Shown in pieces: positions 1 through 6,038 of a stretch of DNA of 14,055 bases; positions within the stretch are counted from its first letter, which is position 1; each line of letters opens with the position of its first letter. The DNA comes from an uncultured Lachnoclostridium sp. (GTDB lineage Bacteria > Bacillota > Clostridia > Lachnospirales > Lachnospiraceae), in the NCBI GenBank assembly GCA_902464595.1, contig CABQJX010000070.1:1-14055 (forward strand), in the 5' to 3' direction. The notes below the pieces were generated by a model. That model did no database searches and was not told the origin of the DNA. It saw only the letters and a program-made list of their open reading frames with translations. Position numbers and translations under genes: made by a program.

Positions 1-2
1 AC

Positions 3-734
3 TGCGAGTGTACCTATTTCCCATCCATGGCAGATGATGACCCCATCATGTCGGCGTACAGCTATGCCAAACGGGAAAGTGTCAAAGAGGGCTTTATTCC
101 CGTGCTCATCCAGGCGGATGATGAAACCCTGTTGGAGTGTCTGGTAATGAACGCCGACCCGGAGAATGATGCGGACTTCTACGAATTTGACCTCAAAACG
201 GTAACGGAGTATCGGAAGAAGCTGCTCTCCGCTCCCGTCAAGGACGGAAAGACAGTTTTGGAGGGATTGACCGGCCAGCGTAAAGCGGAGGCCGAGGATG
301 ATGACAAGGACTGGGAGGAGGTTCTTGGCGAGATGGAAGGCGGCTATGACAATGACCGCCTCTCCTGCTACTGGGATTCGGACAGCCATATGACCTCCCC
401 CCTCATTCTGGCGAAAATTCCAGTGAAGAACCCCTGGGAGATCTTCGCCTACCTGCCCTTTGGAAATTGGAATGATTGCCCTGACACGCCGGATCTGATG
501 GCAGTGGCGAAATACTGGTTCGAGCAGTATGGCGCGGAGCCTGCGGCCATGAGCCACGATGAACTGGAGTTCCTGCTCCCAGATCCTGTTTCCAAAGAAA
601 AGGCTATGGAAGTCGCCACAGAGCAGTACGGCTTCTGCCCGGACATCGTGGATCAGGAGCAGGATGACCGGGCAGTCGGCAATTTGGCTGATGTCCTGCG
701 GCAGTCTACTGTCTGGTACTTCTGGTGGGATTAA
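3..734 (+). CDS. DUF4253 domain protein, 5' end outside window
   Basis: The reading frame is already open at the left edge (it reads CECTYFPSM before the first methionine at 27), so the true start lies upstream and this is a C-terminal part of about 243 residues. The C-terminal third carries the features I associate with DUF4253: a HDELEFLLPDPVSKEKAMEV stretch, then YGFCPDIVDQ, and a terminal VWYFWWD. The N-terminal part is acidic, with no signal peptide or membrane segment, so the protein is probably cytoplasmic. The biochemical function of the family is unknown; members often sit among immunity genes of polymorphic-toxin loci, which fits the CbrC-like and Imm32-like genes that follow on the same strand with gaps of only 15-28 bp. 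Family assignment is from remembered motif similarity and is fairly secure; the immunity role is inference. Confidence 0.75.
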   Translation, partial: CECTYFPSMADDDPIMSAYSYAKRESVKEGFIPVLIQADDETLLECLVMNADPENDADFYEFDLKTVTEYRKKLLSAPVKDGKTVLEGLTGQRKAEAEDDDKDWEEVLGEMEGGYDNDRLSCYWDSDSHMTSPLILAKIPVKNPWEIFAYLPFGNWNDCPDTPDLMAVAKYWFEQYGAEPAAMSHDELEFLLPDPVSKEKAMEVATEQYGFCPDIVDQEQDDRAVGNLADVLRQSTVWYFWWD

Positions 735-749
735 CGGGAGAGTGTGACC

Positions 750-1019
750 ATGAACGAATACTTAAAAAAATATATTGAACTACAAAAGCAGTTTCGGGAG
801 ACAGAAGGAGAACCGGACAGTGTCCGTGCTCTCTATAACTTCAAGGAGGAACTGGAGCAGAGTGAGGATCGGCAAGCCAAGGAAGTGCTGGACGATCCCG
901 TGTGGGACGAGGAGCAAAAAGAAATGATCCGGAAATCCGTTAATGGCGGGCATCTGCAATGCTATCTGTTCCGGTGTCTCCACTGCGGAAAGCCTCTGGT
1001 CTGGATGGATTGTGATTGA
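750..1019 (+). CDS. CbrC-like (UPF0167) protein, apparently internally deleted
   Basis: This is an 89-residue protein. ATG at 750 is preferred over the in-frame GTG at 744 because the GGGAG at 736-740 is 9 bp from the ATG but only 3 bp from the GTG. The C-terminus, YLFRCLHCGKPLVWMDCD, is the hallmark end of CbrC/UPF0167 proteins. Such proteins are usually about 170-200 residues or more and carry further Cys pairs in their middle, all absent here. The N-terminal part (MNEYLKKYIELQKQFRETEG) resembles the helical N-terminal extension of longer clostridial homologues. The two parts meet around QAKEVLDDPVWDEEQ, as if an in-frame deletion joined them. I infer a shortened, possibly non-functional gene. 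CbrC proteins have been linked to colicin tolerance and immunity-type roles, but no biochemical activity can be claimed here. Confidence 0.6.
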   Translation: MNEYLKKYIELQKQFRETEGEPDSVRALYNFKEELEQSEDRQAKEVLDDPVWDEEQKEMIRKSVNGGHLQCYLFRCLHCGKPLVWMDCD

Positions 1020-1047
1020 GGAGTTTTTAAAAGGTGGGATACAAGAA

Positions 1048-1326
1048 ATGCAACTCAAAACACTGACCATTCAACTGAATGATGAACAACTGCCCATCTT
1101 CCCAGTGGAACCGGAAGCCCACCTCTCATTTACCACTCATACCGATGGAAATGAATTGGAGCTAACGGGAAACCGAGCGGGTCTGCTCCTATTGGCGAAA
1201 GCTACTCTGGGTATGGCAGAAACTCTTCGCGGGGCTGGATTCCACATTCATCTGGATGACCTGTACGGCATCAACAACGAGGAGAAAAACTGGTGCAGTG
1301 CGGCGCTGCCCTGCTGTATGAGATGA
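1048..1326 (+). CDS. small Imm32-like protein with atypical C-terminus
   Basis: This 92-residue protein starts at ATG 1048, with AAGGTGGG at 1031-1038 as ribosome binding site; an earlier in-frame ATG at 943 would overlap the upstream gene and has no such site. The central part (ELELTGNRAGLLLLAKA, then GFHIHLDDLYGIN) resembles small immunity proteins of the Imm32 type: a short beta-rich region, a helix, and a HxHLDD motif near the end. After EEKN the sequence turns into WCSAALPCCMR, which looks unlike a natural ending. Another frame over 1290-1331 instead reads LVQCGAALLYEMT and stops there, so a frameshift near 1288 is possible. No signal peptide or membrane segment. Family assignment is tentative and the function unproven. 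Confidence 0.45.
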   Translation: MQLKTLTIQLNDEQLPIFPVEPEAHLSFTTHTDGNELELTGNRAGLLLLAKATLGMAETLRGAGFHIHLDDLYGINNEEKNWCSAALPCCMR

Positions 1327-1345
1327 CATGAGACGGAGGGATACC

Positions 1346-1636
1346 ATGTTGTCGAAATGTTTTGAAACCATTTTACATAATCTTGGCCTGGAGCGCCTGG
1401 AACATCCTGCGAATTGACGGATATTCCGAGGAAGAATCTGCCGAGTCTCTGTTAACGGCCATCCAGCAGAGAGCCGCACTTCTTGCCCCACATGAGCAGA
1501 GCACAGTGACCGTGGGCTGGATGTGCTGGGAGGCTCACAGAAGCTGCTATTGCCGCTCCATCATCAATTTCATGACTGGATCTTGGAATACGATCTGGAG
1601 AAGATCGACCAGATGTTCGCTCCGGCAAAAGAATGA
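1346..1636 (+). pseudogene. frameshifted small hypothetical gene
   Basis: A good ribosome binding site (GGAGGG, 1335-1340) stands 5 bp before ATG 1346, which opens MLSKCFETILHNLGLERLEH and then hits TGA at about residue 24. From about 1415 the protein-like signal moves to another frame (IDGYSEEESAESLLTAIQQR, then AALLAPHEQSTVTV). From about 1520 it returns to the first frame (GLDVLGGSQKLLLPLHHQFH, then DWILEYDLEKIDQMFAPAKE) and stops at 1636. Two compensating frameshifts, or a small deletion plus insertion, would explain this. I do not recognise the family. The position directly after two damaged immunity-like genes suggests the same decaying array. A sequencing error is an alternative explanation. 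Confidence 0.5.
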
Positions 1637-1662
1637 CCGCATGACAGAAAATTGGAAAACAA

Positions 1663-1686
1663 AAGTTTGAATATTTTTCAAAACTT
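1663..1686. terminator. possible weak bidirectional terminator
   Basis: AAGTTTGAA and TTCAAAACTT form an AT-rich stem with one bulge around a TATTT loop, between the converging frameshifted gene and the phosphofructokinase gene. T-runs flank it on both strands, but the stem has low GC content, so it is at best a weak terminator. Confidence 0.3.
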
Positions 1687-1697
1687 ATTTATCTGTT

Positions 1698-2924
1698 TTA
1701 GCAGGGCTTTCTGTACAGATATTTCGGAAGCCCATGCTCCATTACGTGCTCCGGTGTTCCCTGGATCAGTGGAAGGGCGTAGTCCAGAAACAGGGTATCA
1801 ATGTCAGAGCCGTTTTTTGTGATCCAAGAAACAGGGAAGGGCTTTTCGCGGTTGCACACATTTCCCACCTCCGTCATGGAGTAAGACAGGAGATAGTCAG
1901 GCCCCTCCAGGCGGGAGCAGGTGATCATTTTTCCGGTCTCTCCCCTGAGAGCCATTTTTACTGCTTCACGGCCAGACTGTTCCGCCTCTTCCAGATCCGT
2001 AGCTGAGGCGAGAAGGCTGCTGCAGCGCTGGTTTACATTCAGTTCGATGGAGCGGACTTTTACATGGAAACGGTTGCGCACATAACTTTCCAAAACCTTT
2101 CCGCAGCCGGTGAGCATCTTATGGCCGAAGGTATCTACCTGGGCGTCGTTGGTGTATTCGCAGATAAAACGGCCCTGGCTGTCATGGATCCCCTCTGAGA
2201 CGCAGACCACTACGTTGGGCTGGCGGGAGAGGGCCTGCTCAAGATCCTGGAAAAATTGTTCCATGGAGAAGGATACCTCAGGCATATAGATGAGGAGCGG
2301 GTTGTCTCCCGGAAATTTCCGGGCAAGGGCGCTGGCAGCGGTGACCCATCCGGCATGGCGGCCCATGAGTTCTACGATGGTGACAGAGGGCTGCTGATAA
2401 ACAGAGGCGTCCAGGCAGATCTCACGGACTGTGGAAGCTACGTATTTTGCAGCGCTGCCATAGCCGGGGGTGTGATCGGTCACGGGGAGATCGTTGTCAA
2501 TGGTTTTCGGAACTCCTAAAAAGGAAATGGATTCCCCGTGGAGAGCGGCAAAGCGGGAAAGCTTATCGACGGTATCCATGGAATCGTTTCCTCCAATATA
2601 AAGACATGCTCCAATGTTTAAGGCACGGAATTTTTCAAAGAGGAGGGGGTATACAGGTGCATCCATATGCTCCGGAAGCTTGTAGCGGCAGGAACCCAGA
2701 TAGGCAGCCGGGGTCTGGCGCAGAAGGCGAAGGTCATCTTCTCTCAGATCATCAGACAGAGCTTGGATATGGCCGGACAGAAATCCTTCGATTCCATTTA
2801 TCATGCCGTAAACAGTGCCGATTTCCTCCGGGCGGGTCACGCTTTCCGATATGATGCCGCAGAGACTGGCATTGATAACTGCGGTGGGGCCGCCGGATTG
2901 GCCTGCAAGAATATTTTTCTTCAT
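1698..2924 (-). CDS. pfp: PPi-dependent 6-phosphofructokinase
   Basis: This 408-residue cytoplasmic glycolytic enzyme phosphorylates fructose 6-phosphate to fructose 1,6-bisphosphate, reversibly when pyrophosphate is the donor. The start at 2924 (MKKNILAGQSGGPTAVINAS) is chosen because AAGGAG stands 8 bp before it and because it begins with the conserved N-terminal glycine-rich strand; an upstream in-frame start adds 23 unconserved residues. Key motifs are GGNDS at about 111-115, PKTIDND at 139-145 with the catalytic aspartate, and MGRHAGW at 187-193 for the sugar phosphate. The lysine in PKTIDND (glycine in classical ATP enzymes) and GGND rather than GGDG point to pyrophosphate as donor; this is family knowledge, not proof. 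The gene is divergent from the kdu operon and shares a 221-bp intergenic region with it. It could equally be a housekeeping gene unrelated to uronate use. Confidence 0.85.
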   Translation of the reverse strand: MKKNILAGQSGGPTAVINASLCGIISESVTRPEEIGTVYGMINGIEGFLSGHIQALSDDLREDDLRLLRQTPAAYLGSCRYKLPEHMDAPVYPLLFEKFRALNIGACLYIGGNDSMDTVDKLSRFAALHGESISFLGVPKTIDNDLPVTDHTPGYGSAAKYVASTVREICLDASVYQQPSVTIVELMGRHAGWVTAASALARKFPGDNPLLIYMPEVSFSMEQFFQDLEQALSRQPNVVVCVSEGIHDSQGRFICEYTNDAQVDTFGHKMLTGCGKVLESYVRNRFHVKVRSIELNVNQRCSSLLASATDLEEAEQSGREAVKMALRGETGKMITCSRLEGPDYLLSYSMTEVGNVCNREKPFPVSWITKNGSDIDTLFLDYALPLIQGTPEHVMEHGLPKYLYRKPC

Positions 2925-2964
2925 AGGTAATCTCCTTGTCATATATGTGGGGTTGCTGCTTTTA

Positions 2965-2993
2965 ATGCTACCATATCCATTCAGCCAACTCAA
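2965..2993 (-). promoter_or_regulatory. putative sigma-A promoter of the phosphofructokinase gene
   Basis: Read on the minus strand, TTGAGT (2988-2993) and TAGCAT (2965-2970) are separated by 17 bp. Each matches its consensus at four of six positions. Transcription would start near 2958, giving a short leader of about 35 nt to the start codon at 2924. Confidence 0.4.
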
Positions 2994-3048
2994 GGGTATT
3001 ATTGTGAATATGCATAGAAAAAATTTTGAAATTTGTAAAAAATGTCAA

Positions 3049-3077
3049 TTGCATGAGAAAGTGCTCTGTGATAATCT
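3049..3077 (+). promoter_or_regulatory. putative promoter of the kduI-kduD-gntR operon
   Basis: TTGCAT (3049-3054) is 17 bp from TAATCT (3072-3077). The -10 is imperfect but keeps the T, A and final T that matter most and has an extended TG one base upstream (3069-3070). Predicted transcription starts near 3083, inside the first of three operator-like boxes, which fits a repressible promoter. Confidence 0.4.
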
Positions 3078-3126
3078 GTATTCAGAATAAAAAGTTTGTA
3101 TACAAATTTTAAATTATGAATACAAA
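3075..3126. promoter_or_regulatory. three phased operator-like boxes upstream of kduI
   Basis: Three 12-bp boxes are TCTGTATTCAGA (3075-3086), TTTGTATACAAA (3095-3106, a perfect palindrome) and TATGAATACAAA (3115-3126). Their centres lie exactly 20 bp apart, so they face nearly the same side of the helix. The middle box resembles the TTGGTATACCAA core of the enterobacterial hexuronate regulators ExuR/UxuR and the T-GT-AC-A pattern of FadR-type GntR proteins. The likely ligand protein is the GntR regulator encoded at 4947-5654. The sequence similarity and spacing are seen directly; binding is inferred. Confidence 0.6.
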
Positions 3127-3145
3127 TAATAAAGGAGGAAACGCA

Positions 3146-3988
3146 ATGGACATTCGCTATTCTGCAAATCAGAGAGATGTAAAACGCTATACCACAGAGG
3201 AGTTACGCAAGGAGTTTCTGATCCAGGATCTATATAAAGAAAATGAGGTAGTGGCTGTGTATTCCCACGTGGACCGCATGGTTACTCTGGGCTGCATGCC
3301 TACGACAGAGAAGGTTTCCATTGAGAAAGGGATTGACTGCTGGAAGAACTTTGGAACCCATTACTTCTTAGAGCGCCGTGAGATCGGTATTTTTAATATT
3401 GGCGGCAGCGGGACCATTACAGCGGATGGCCAGGAGTTTAAGATGGGCTATAAGGACTGTCTGTATATTACCAAGGGAACCAAGGAGGTTTATTTCTCCA
3501 GCGAGGATCCTTCTGCGCCTGCTAAGTTCTACATGGTCAGCGCACCGGCCCACACTTCCTACACAACCACCTTTATCCCCATCGCCAAGGCTGCGAAGAG
3601 GCCATGCGGAGCCGCTGAGACTTCCAATAAGCGTGTGATCAATCAGTTTATCCATCCAGATGTATTAAAGACATGCCAGCTGTCCATGGGTATGACTGTC
3701 TTAGAGGAGGGAAGCGTATGGAATACGATGCCGGCCCATACTCACGAGCGCCGCATGGAGGTTTATATGTACTTTGAGATCCCAGGAGACAACGTGGTAT
3801 TCCACATGATGGGAGAGCCTACGGAGACAAGGCACATCGTTATGAAGAATGAGGAGGCGGTGATCAGCCCGTCCTGGAGTATCCACAGCGGGGCAGGAAC
3901 CTCCAACTATACCTTTATCTGGGCTATGGGCGGAGAGAACATGGAATTTGACGACATGGATACCATGCAGCCAAACGAGATGAAGTAA
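3146..3988 (+). CDS. kduI: 5-dehydro-4-deoxy-D-glucuronate isomerase
   Basis: KduI converts 5-keto-4-deoxyuronate, the spontaneous product of unsaturated uronates released by polysaccharide lyases and hydrolases, into 2,5-diketo-3-deoxygluconate in the cytoplasm. The protein is 280 residues, almost the same as the E. coli enzyme (278). The zinc ligands are visible: H198, H200 and E205 in AHTHERRMEV and H247 in SIHSGAG, offset by two from the E. coli residues. ATG 3146 is chosen because AAAGGAGG at 3131-3138 stands 7 bp before it; an earlier ATG at 3116 lies inside the operator region. It is the first gene of an operon with kduD (39 bp downstream) and a GntR regulator. Regulation is probably by repression at the three boxes immediately upstream. 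Confidence 0.95.
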   Translation: MDIRYSANQRDVKRYTTEELRKEFLIQDLYKENEVVAVYSHVDRMVTLGCMPTTEKVSIEKGIDCWKNFGTHYFLERREIGIFNIGGSGTITADGQEFKMGYKDCLYITKGTKEVYFSSEDPSAPAKFYMVSAPAHTSYTTTFIPIAKAAKRPCGAAETSNKRVINQFIHPDVLKTCQLSMGMTVLEEGSVWNTMPAHTHERRMEVYMYFEIPGDNVVFHMMGEPTETRHIVMKNEEAVISPSWSIHSGAGTSNYTFIWAMGGENMEFDDMDTMQPNEMK

Positions 3989-4027
3989 TAACAGCAGATA
4001 CGAACATAGAAAGCAGGAGGAGACACG

Positions 4028-4834
4028 ATGCAGGAATATTTAAATAACTTTTCACTGGAAGGAAAGATAGCTCTGATCACAGGCGCTTCCTACGGAATCG
4101 GATTTGCCATCGCAAAGGCAATGGCGGGAGCAGGAGCGACCATCGTATTTAACGACATCAAGGCAGAGTTAGTTGAGAAAGGTCTGGCTGCTTATGAGGC
4201 AGAGGGGATCAAGGCTCACGGTTATGTATGCGACGTGACCGATGAGAAGGCTGTCAATGAAACGGTTGCAGTGATTGAGAAGGAAGTAGGAATCATTGAC
4301 ATCCTTGTAAACAACGCAGGAATTATCAAGAGGATCCCTATGTGCGATATGACCGCTGAGGAGTTCAGACAGGTGATCGACGTGGATCTGAACGCTCCCT
4401 TTATCGTGTCCAAGGCTGTGATCCCCAGCATGATCAAGAAGGGACATGGAAAGATCATCAACATCTGTTCTATGATGAGCGAGCTGGGCCGTGAGACTGT
4501 GTCCGCTTACGCTGCAGCTAAGGGTGGACTCAAGATGCTGACCAAGAACATTGCTTCCGAGTATGGCGAGTATAATATCCAGTGTAACGGTATCGGACCT
4601 GGATACATCGCAACACCACAGACTGCTCCGCTGCGGGAGACACAGCCTGACGGATCCAGACATCCCTTTGACCAGTTTATTGTCAGCAAGACGCCTGCAG
4701 GACGCTGGGGCGATGCAGAGGATCTGGGAGGCCCGGCCGTATTCCTGGCATCCGATGCTTCTAACTTTGTCAATGGACTGATTCTGTATGTGGACGGCGG
4801 TATCCTGGCTTATATCGGAAAGCAGCCGAAATAA
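4028..4834 (+). CDS. kduD: 2-deoxy-D-gluconate 3-dehydrogenase (2,5-diketo-3-deoxygluconate reductase)
   Basis: This 268-residue short-chain dehydrogenase/reductase carries the nucleotide-binding TGASYGIG at 18-25, NNAG at 95-98, and the catalytic set S148, Y161 and K165 (YAAAK). AGGAGG at 4015-4020 precedes the ATG. In the uronate pathway KduD uses NADH to reduce 2,5-diketo-3-deoxygluconate to 2-keto-3-deoxygluconate. Sequence alone would allow a related gluconate 5-dehydrogenase, but the position directly after kduI makes the KduD assignment strong. The protein is somewhat longer than E. coli KduD (253 residues), with a few extra residues at both ends and in the loop before the C-terminus (RETQPDGSRHPFDQFIVSKT). 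The next steps, KDG kinase and KDPG aldolase, are not in this window. Confidence 0.92.
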   Translation: MQEYLNNFSLEGKIALITGASYGIGFAIAKAMAGAGATIVFNDIKAELVEKGLAAYEAEGIKAHGYVCDVTDEKAVNETVAVIEKEVGIIDILVNNAGIIKRIPMCDMTAEEFRQVIDVDLNAPFIVSKAVIPSMIKKGHGKIINICSMMSELGRETVSAYAAAKGGLKMLTKNIASEYGEYNIQCNGIGPGYIATPQTAPLRETQPDGSRHPFDQFIVSKTPAGRWGDAEDLGGPAVFLASDASNFVNGLILYVDGGILAYIGKQPK

Positions 4835-4876
4835 AAAACACAGGAAAGAATCAGAAAAACGGTAAAATAGAGAAAA

Positions 4877-4924
4877 ACAAAAAACAGAAGAAACAAAAAA
4901 CAAAAGAAACAAAAAACAGAAGAA
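4877..4924 (+). repeat. A-rich tandem repeat, three 16-bp units
   Basis: Three consecutive 16-bp units of the form ACAAAAAACAGAAGAA fill most of the kduD-gntR spacer; the first and third are identical and the second has A instead of G at one position. The tract has no T on the plus strand. It ends just before the AAAGGAGG of gntR, so it is probably transcribed as an unstructured leader. Confidence 0.85.
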
Positions 4925-4946
4925 ACAGGAAAAAGGAGGTGGCTCC

Positions 4947-5654
4947 ATGGGAGAGACGGAGTTTAAGAACAGAGGAGAACTGGTCTTTGAGACTTTGAAA
5001 CGGGAAATCCTGGATCTGGTGCTGAAGCCGGGACAGGCTATCAGCGAAAATGAGATCTGCCAGCGGTTTGGAGTGTCCAGAACGCCGGTGCGGGACGCGA
5101 TCAGCCTCTTAAAGGAACAGGGATTTCTGGAGACAGTCCCTTACCGCGGAGCCTATGTGACCCTCTTGAGCCTGGACAATATTAAGCAGATGATCTATAT
5201 GAGGGTGGCAGTAGAGACCATGGTGCTGCGGGATTTCCTGCATGTCCAGACACCTATGGTGGTGGAGGATATCCGCCACAGTATCGCCCAGCAGAGAGCG
5301 ATCATCTGCGAGCCGGGATTTGAACCGGAGCAGTTTTACCGTTTGGATGCAAAGATGCATTCCATATGGTTTACAGCCGTCCGCCGGCAGAAGCTTTGGG
5401 ATATGCTTCAGGCCCAGCAGCTTCATTACACACGCTTTCGGATGTTGGATTTTATCACAGAGACGGATTTTACGCGCATCATCGGGGAACATGAGAATCT
5501 GTTCCGCCTGATCACAGAAAAGAATGAAAAGGGACTGGAGGATGCCCTCAAAGAGCATCTTTATTACAGTATGAAGCGGATGCGCCATTCCATTGAAGTG
5601 GATTACAAAAATTATTTTGAGGAAGAACCAGAAGAAGGGCGGTTTGTCATTTGA
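4947..5654 (+). CDS. FadR/FCD-type GntR-family transcriptional regulator
   Basis: The 235-residue protein has an N-terminal winged helix-turn-helix (about residues 10-75, with ISENEICQRFGVSRTPVRDA as the recognition core). Its helical FCD domain (about 85-225) keeps a metal/ligand-binding pattern: aspartate and histidine in RLDAKMHSIW, histidine in GEHENLF and histidine in KEHLYYS. Such proteins are usually repressors released by an acidic metabolite. AAAGGAGG at 4932-4939 precedes the ATG. It is the last gene of the kdu operon, so autoregulation through the boxes at 3075-3126 is likely, with a uronate intermediate such as KDG as plausible inducer; both points are inference. The stop codon lies inside a hairpin shared with the converging gene. 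The gene differs from the IclR-type KdgR of enterobacteria, so no symbol is assigned. Confidence 0.9.
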   Translation: MGETEFKNRGELVFETLKREILDLVLKPGQAISENEICQRFGVSRTPVRDAISLLKEQGFLETVPYRGAYVTLLSLDNIKQMIYMRVAVETMVLRDFLHVQTPMVVEDIRHSIAQQRAIICEPGFEPEQFYRLDAKMHSIWFTAVRRQKLWDMLQAQQLHYTRFRMLDFITETDFTRIIGEHENLFRLITEKNEKGLEDALKEHLYYSMKRMRHSIEVDYKNYFEEEPEEGRFVI

Positions 5655-5667
5655 CAGACCGTCCTTC
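5634..5667. terminator. shared hairpin carrying both convergent stop codons
   Basis: The arms 5634-5649 and 5652-5667 are complementary at 14 of 16 positions, and the two mismatches can form G-U pairs in the plus-strand RNA. The loop is only two bases. The gntR stop (5652-5654) and the stop of the minus-strand gene (5647-5649) both lie at the tip. There is no clear T-run after it on the plus strand, so its role as a terminator is plausible but not certain. Confidence 0.55.
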
Positions 5668-5847
5668 GGCGTAAATGCGCTCATCTGGATTTTCAGCCAG
5701 ATATTCTTCCAGATCCTGGGGCGACAGATGAGAGCGGACTTCCTCGAAATAGGCCGCTCCTCCCATGCACACGAAATCGGTGAGACGCTTGACCACCTCA
5801 GAGTTTTCTGAGAGTTTTTCAATCATTTCTTTTGTCAGATGTTCCAT
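5647..5847 (-). CDS. small conserved-looking hypothetical protein (66 aa)
   Basis: I do not recognise this family. The start is ATG 5847, with AGGGGGA six to seven bases upstream; a longer in-frame version starting at 5907 lacks a site and would overlap the promoter. The protein is 66 residues, acidic and probably mostly helical (MEHLTKEMIEKLSENSEVVK, then LSPQDLEEYLAENP), with one cysteine, a GGAAYF segment and no membrane segment. The gene is monocistronic, with its own promoter at 5879-5907. It converges on gntR with an 8-bp overlap of coding sequence and is divergent from the small HTH regulator at 6039. The good ribosome binding site and promoter, and the protein-like composition, argue that it is a real gene. 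Confidence 0.7.
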   Translation of the reverse strand: MEHLTKEMIEKLSENSEVVKRLTDFVCMGGAAYFEEVRSHLSPQDLEEYLAENPDERIYAEGRSVK

Positions 5848-5878
5848 TTTAAATCCCCCTGCCAACGGTATTTCATAT

Positions 5879-5907
5879 AGTATATTCGTAATAGCGAAGA
5901 TATTCAA
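5879..5907 (-). promoter_or_regulatory. sigma-A promoter of the 66-aa gene
   Basis: On the minus strand TTGAAT (5902-5907) and TATACT (5879-5884) are separated by exactly 17 bp, each with one or two mismatches to consensus. Transcription would begin near 5872, about 25 nt before the start codon. Confidence 0.65.
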
Positions 5908-5953
5908 GAGATAAAATATAATTTATTCTTAGTCTATCAGAAATAGACAGCAG

Positions 5954-6007
5954 ACCGGCCGGTTGATATGTGACCATTGGGGTTTTTACGGTAAGCCCCG
6001 CGGGGCT
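5954..6007. promoter_or_regulatory. two GC-rich palindromes upstream of the HTH gene
   Basis: ACCGGCCGGT (5954-5963) and AGCCCCGCGGGGCT (5994-6007) are perfect palindromes in an otherwise AT-rich intergenic region, 32-76 bp before the HTH start codon. The second could form a hairpin in the leader. Its CCCCG half could also pair with the CGGGGT that overlaps the ribosome binding site (6026-6031). They may be operators for the HTH protein or RNA elements; neither is shown. Confidence 0.4.
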
Positions 6008-6038
6008 GGAATGCTGCAAAACTATCGGGGTGGCTAAG

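Noticed and set aside
1189..1491. 100-codon open frame on the minus strand
   Set aside because: No ribosome binding site; spans the boundary of two plus-strand genes with better evidence.
4877..4924. Repeat considered as a CRISPR array
   Set aside because: The 16-bp units are directly adjacent with no spacers and are low-complexity.
4169..4948. 259-codon open frame on the minus strand
   Set aside because: It lies antisense to kduD, with a Phe/Cys-rich N-terminus that is only the complement of the A-rich repeat; no ribosome binding site and no recognisable protein.
5109..5822. 237-codon open frame on the minus strand
   Set aside because: Antisense to the GntR gene and overlapping the better supported 66-aa gene in another frame; composition is not protein-like.
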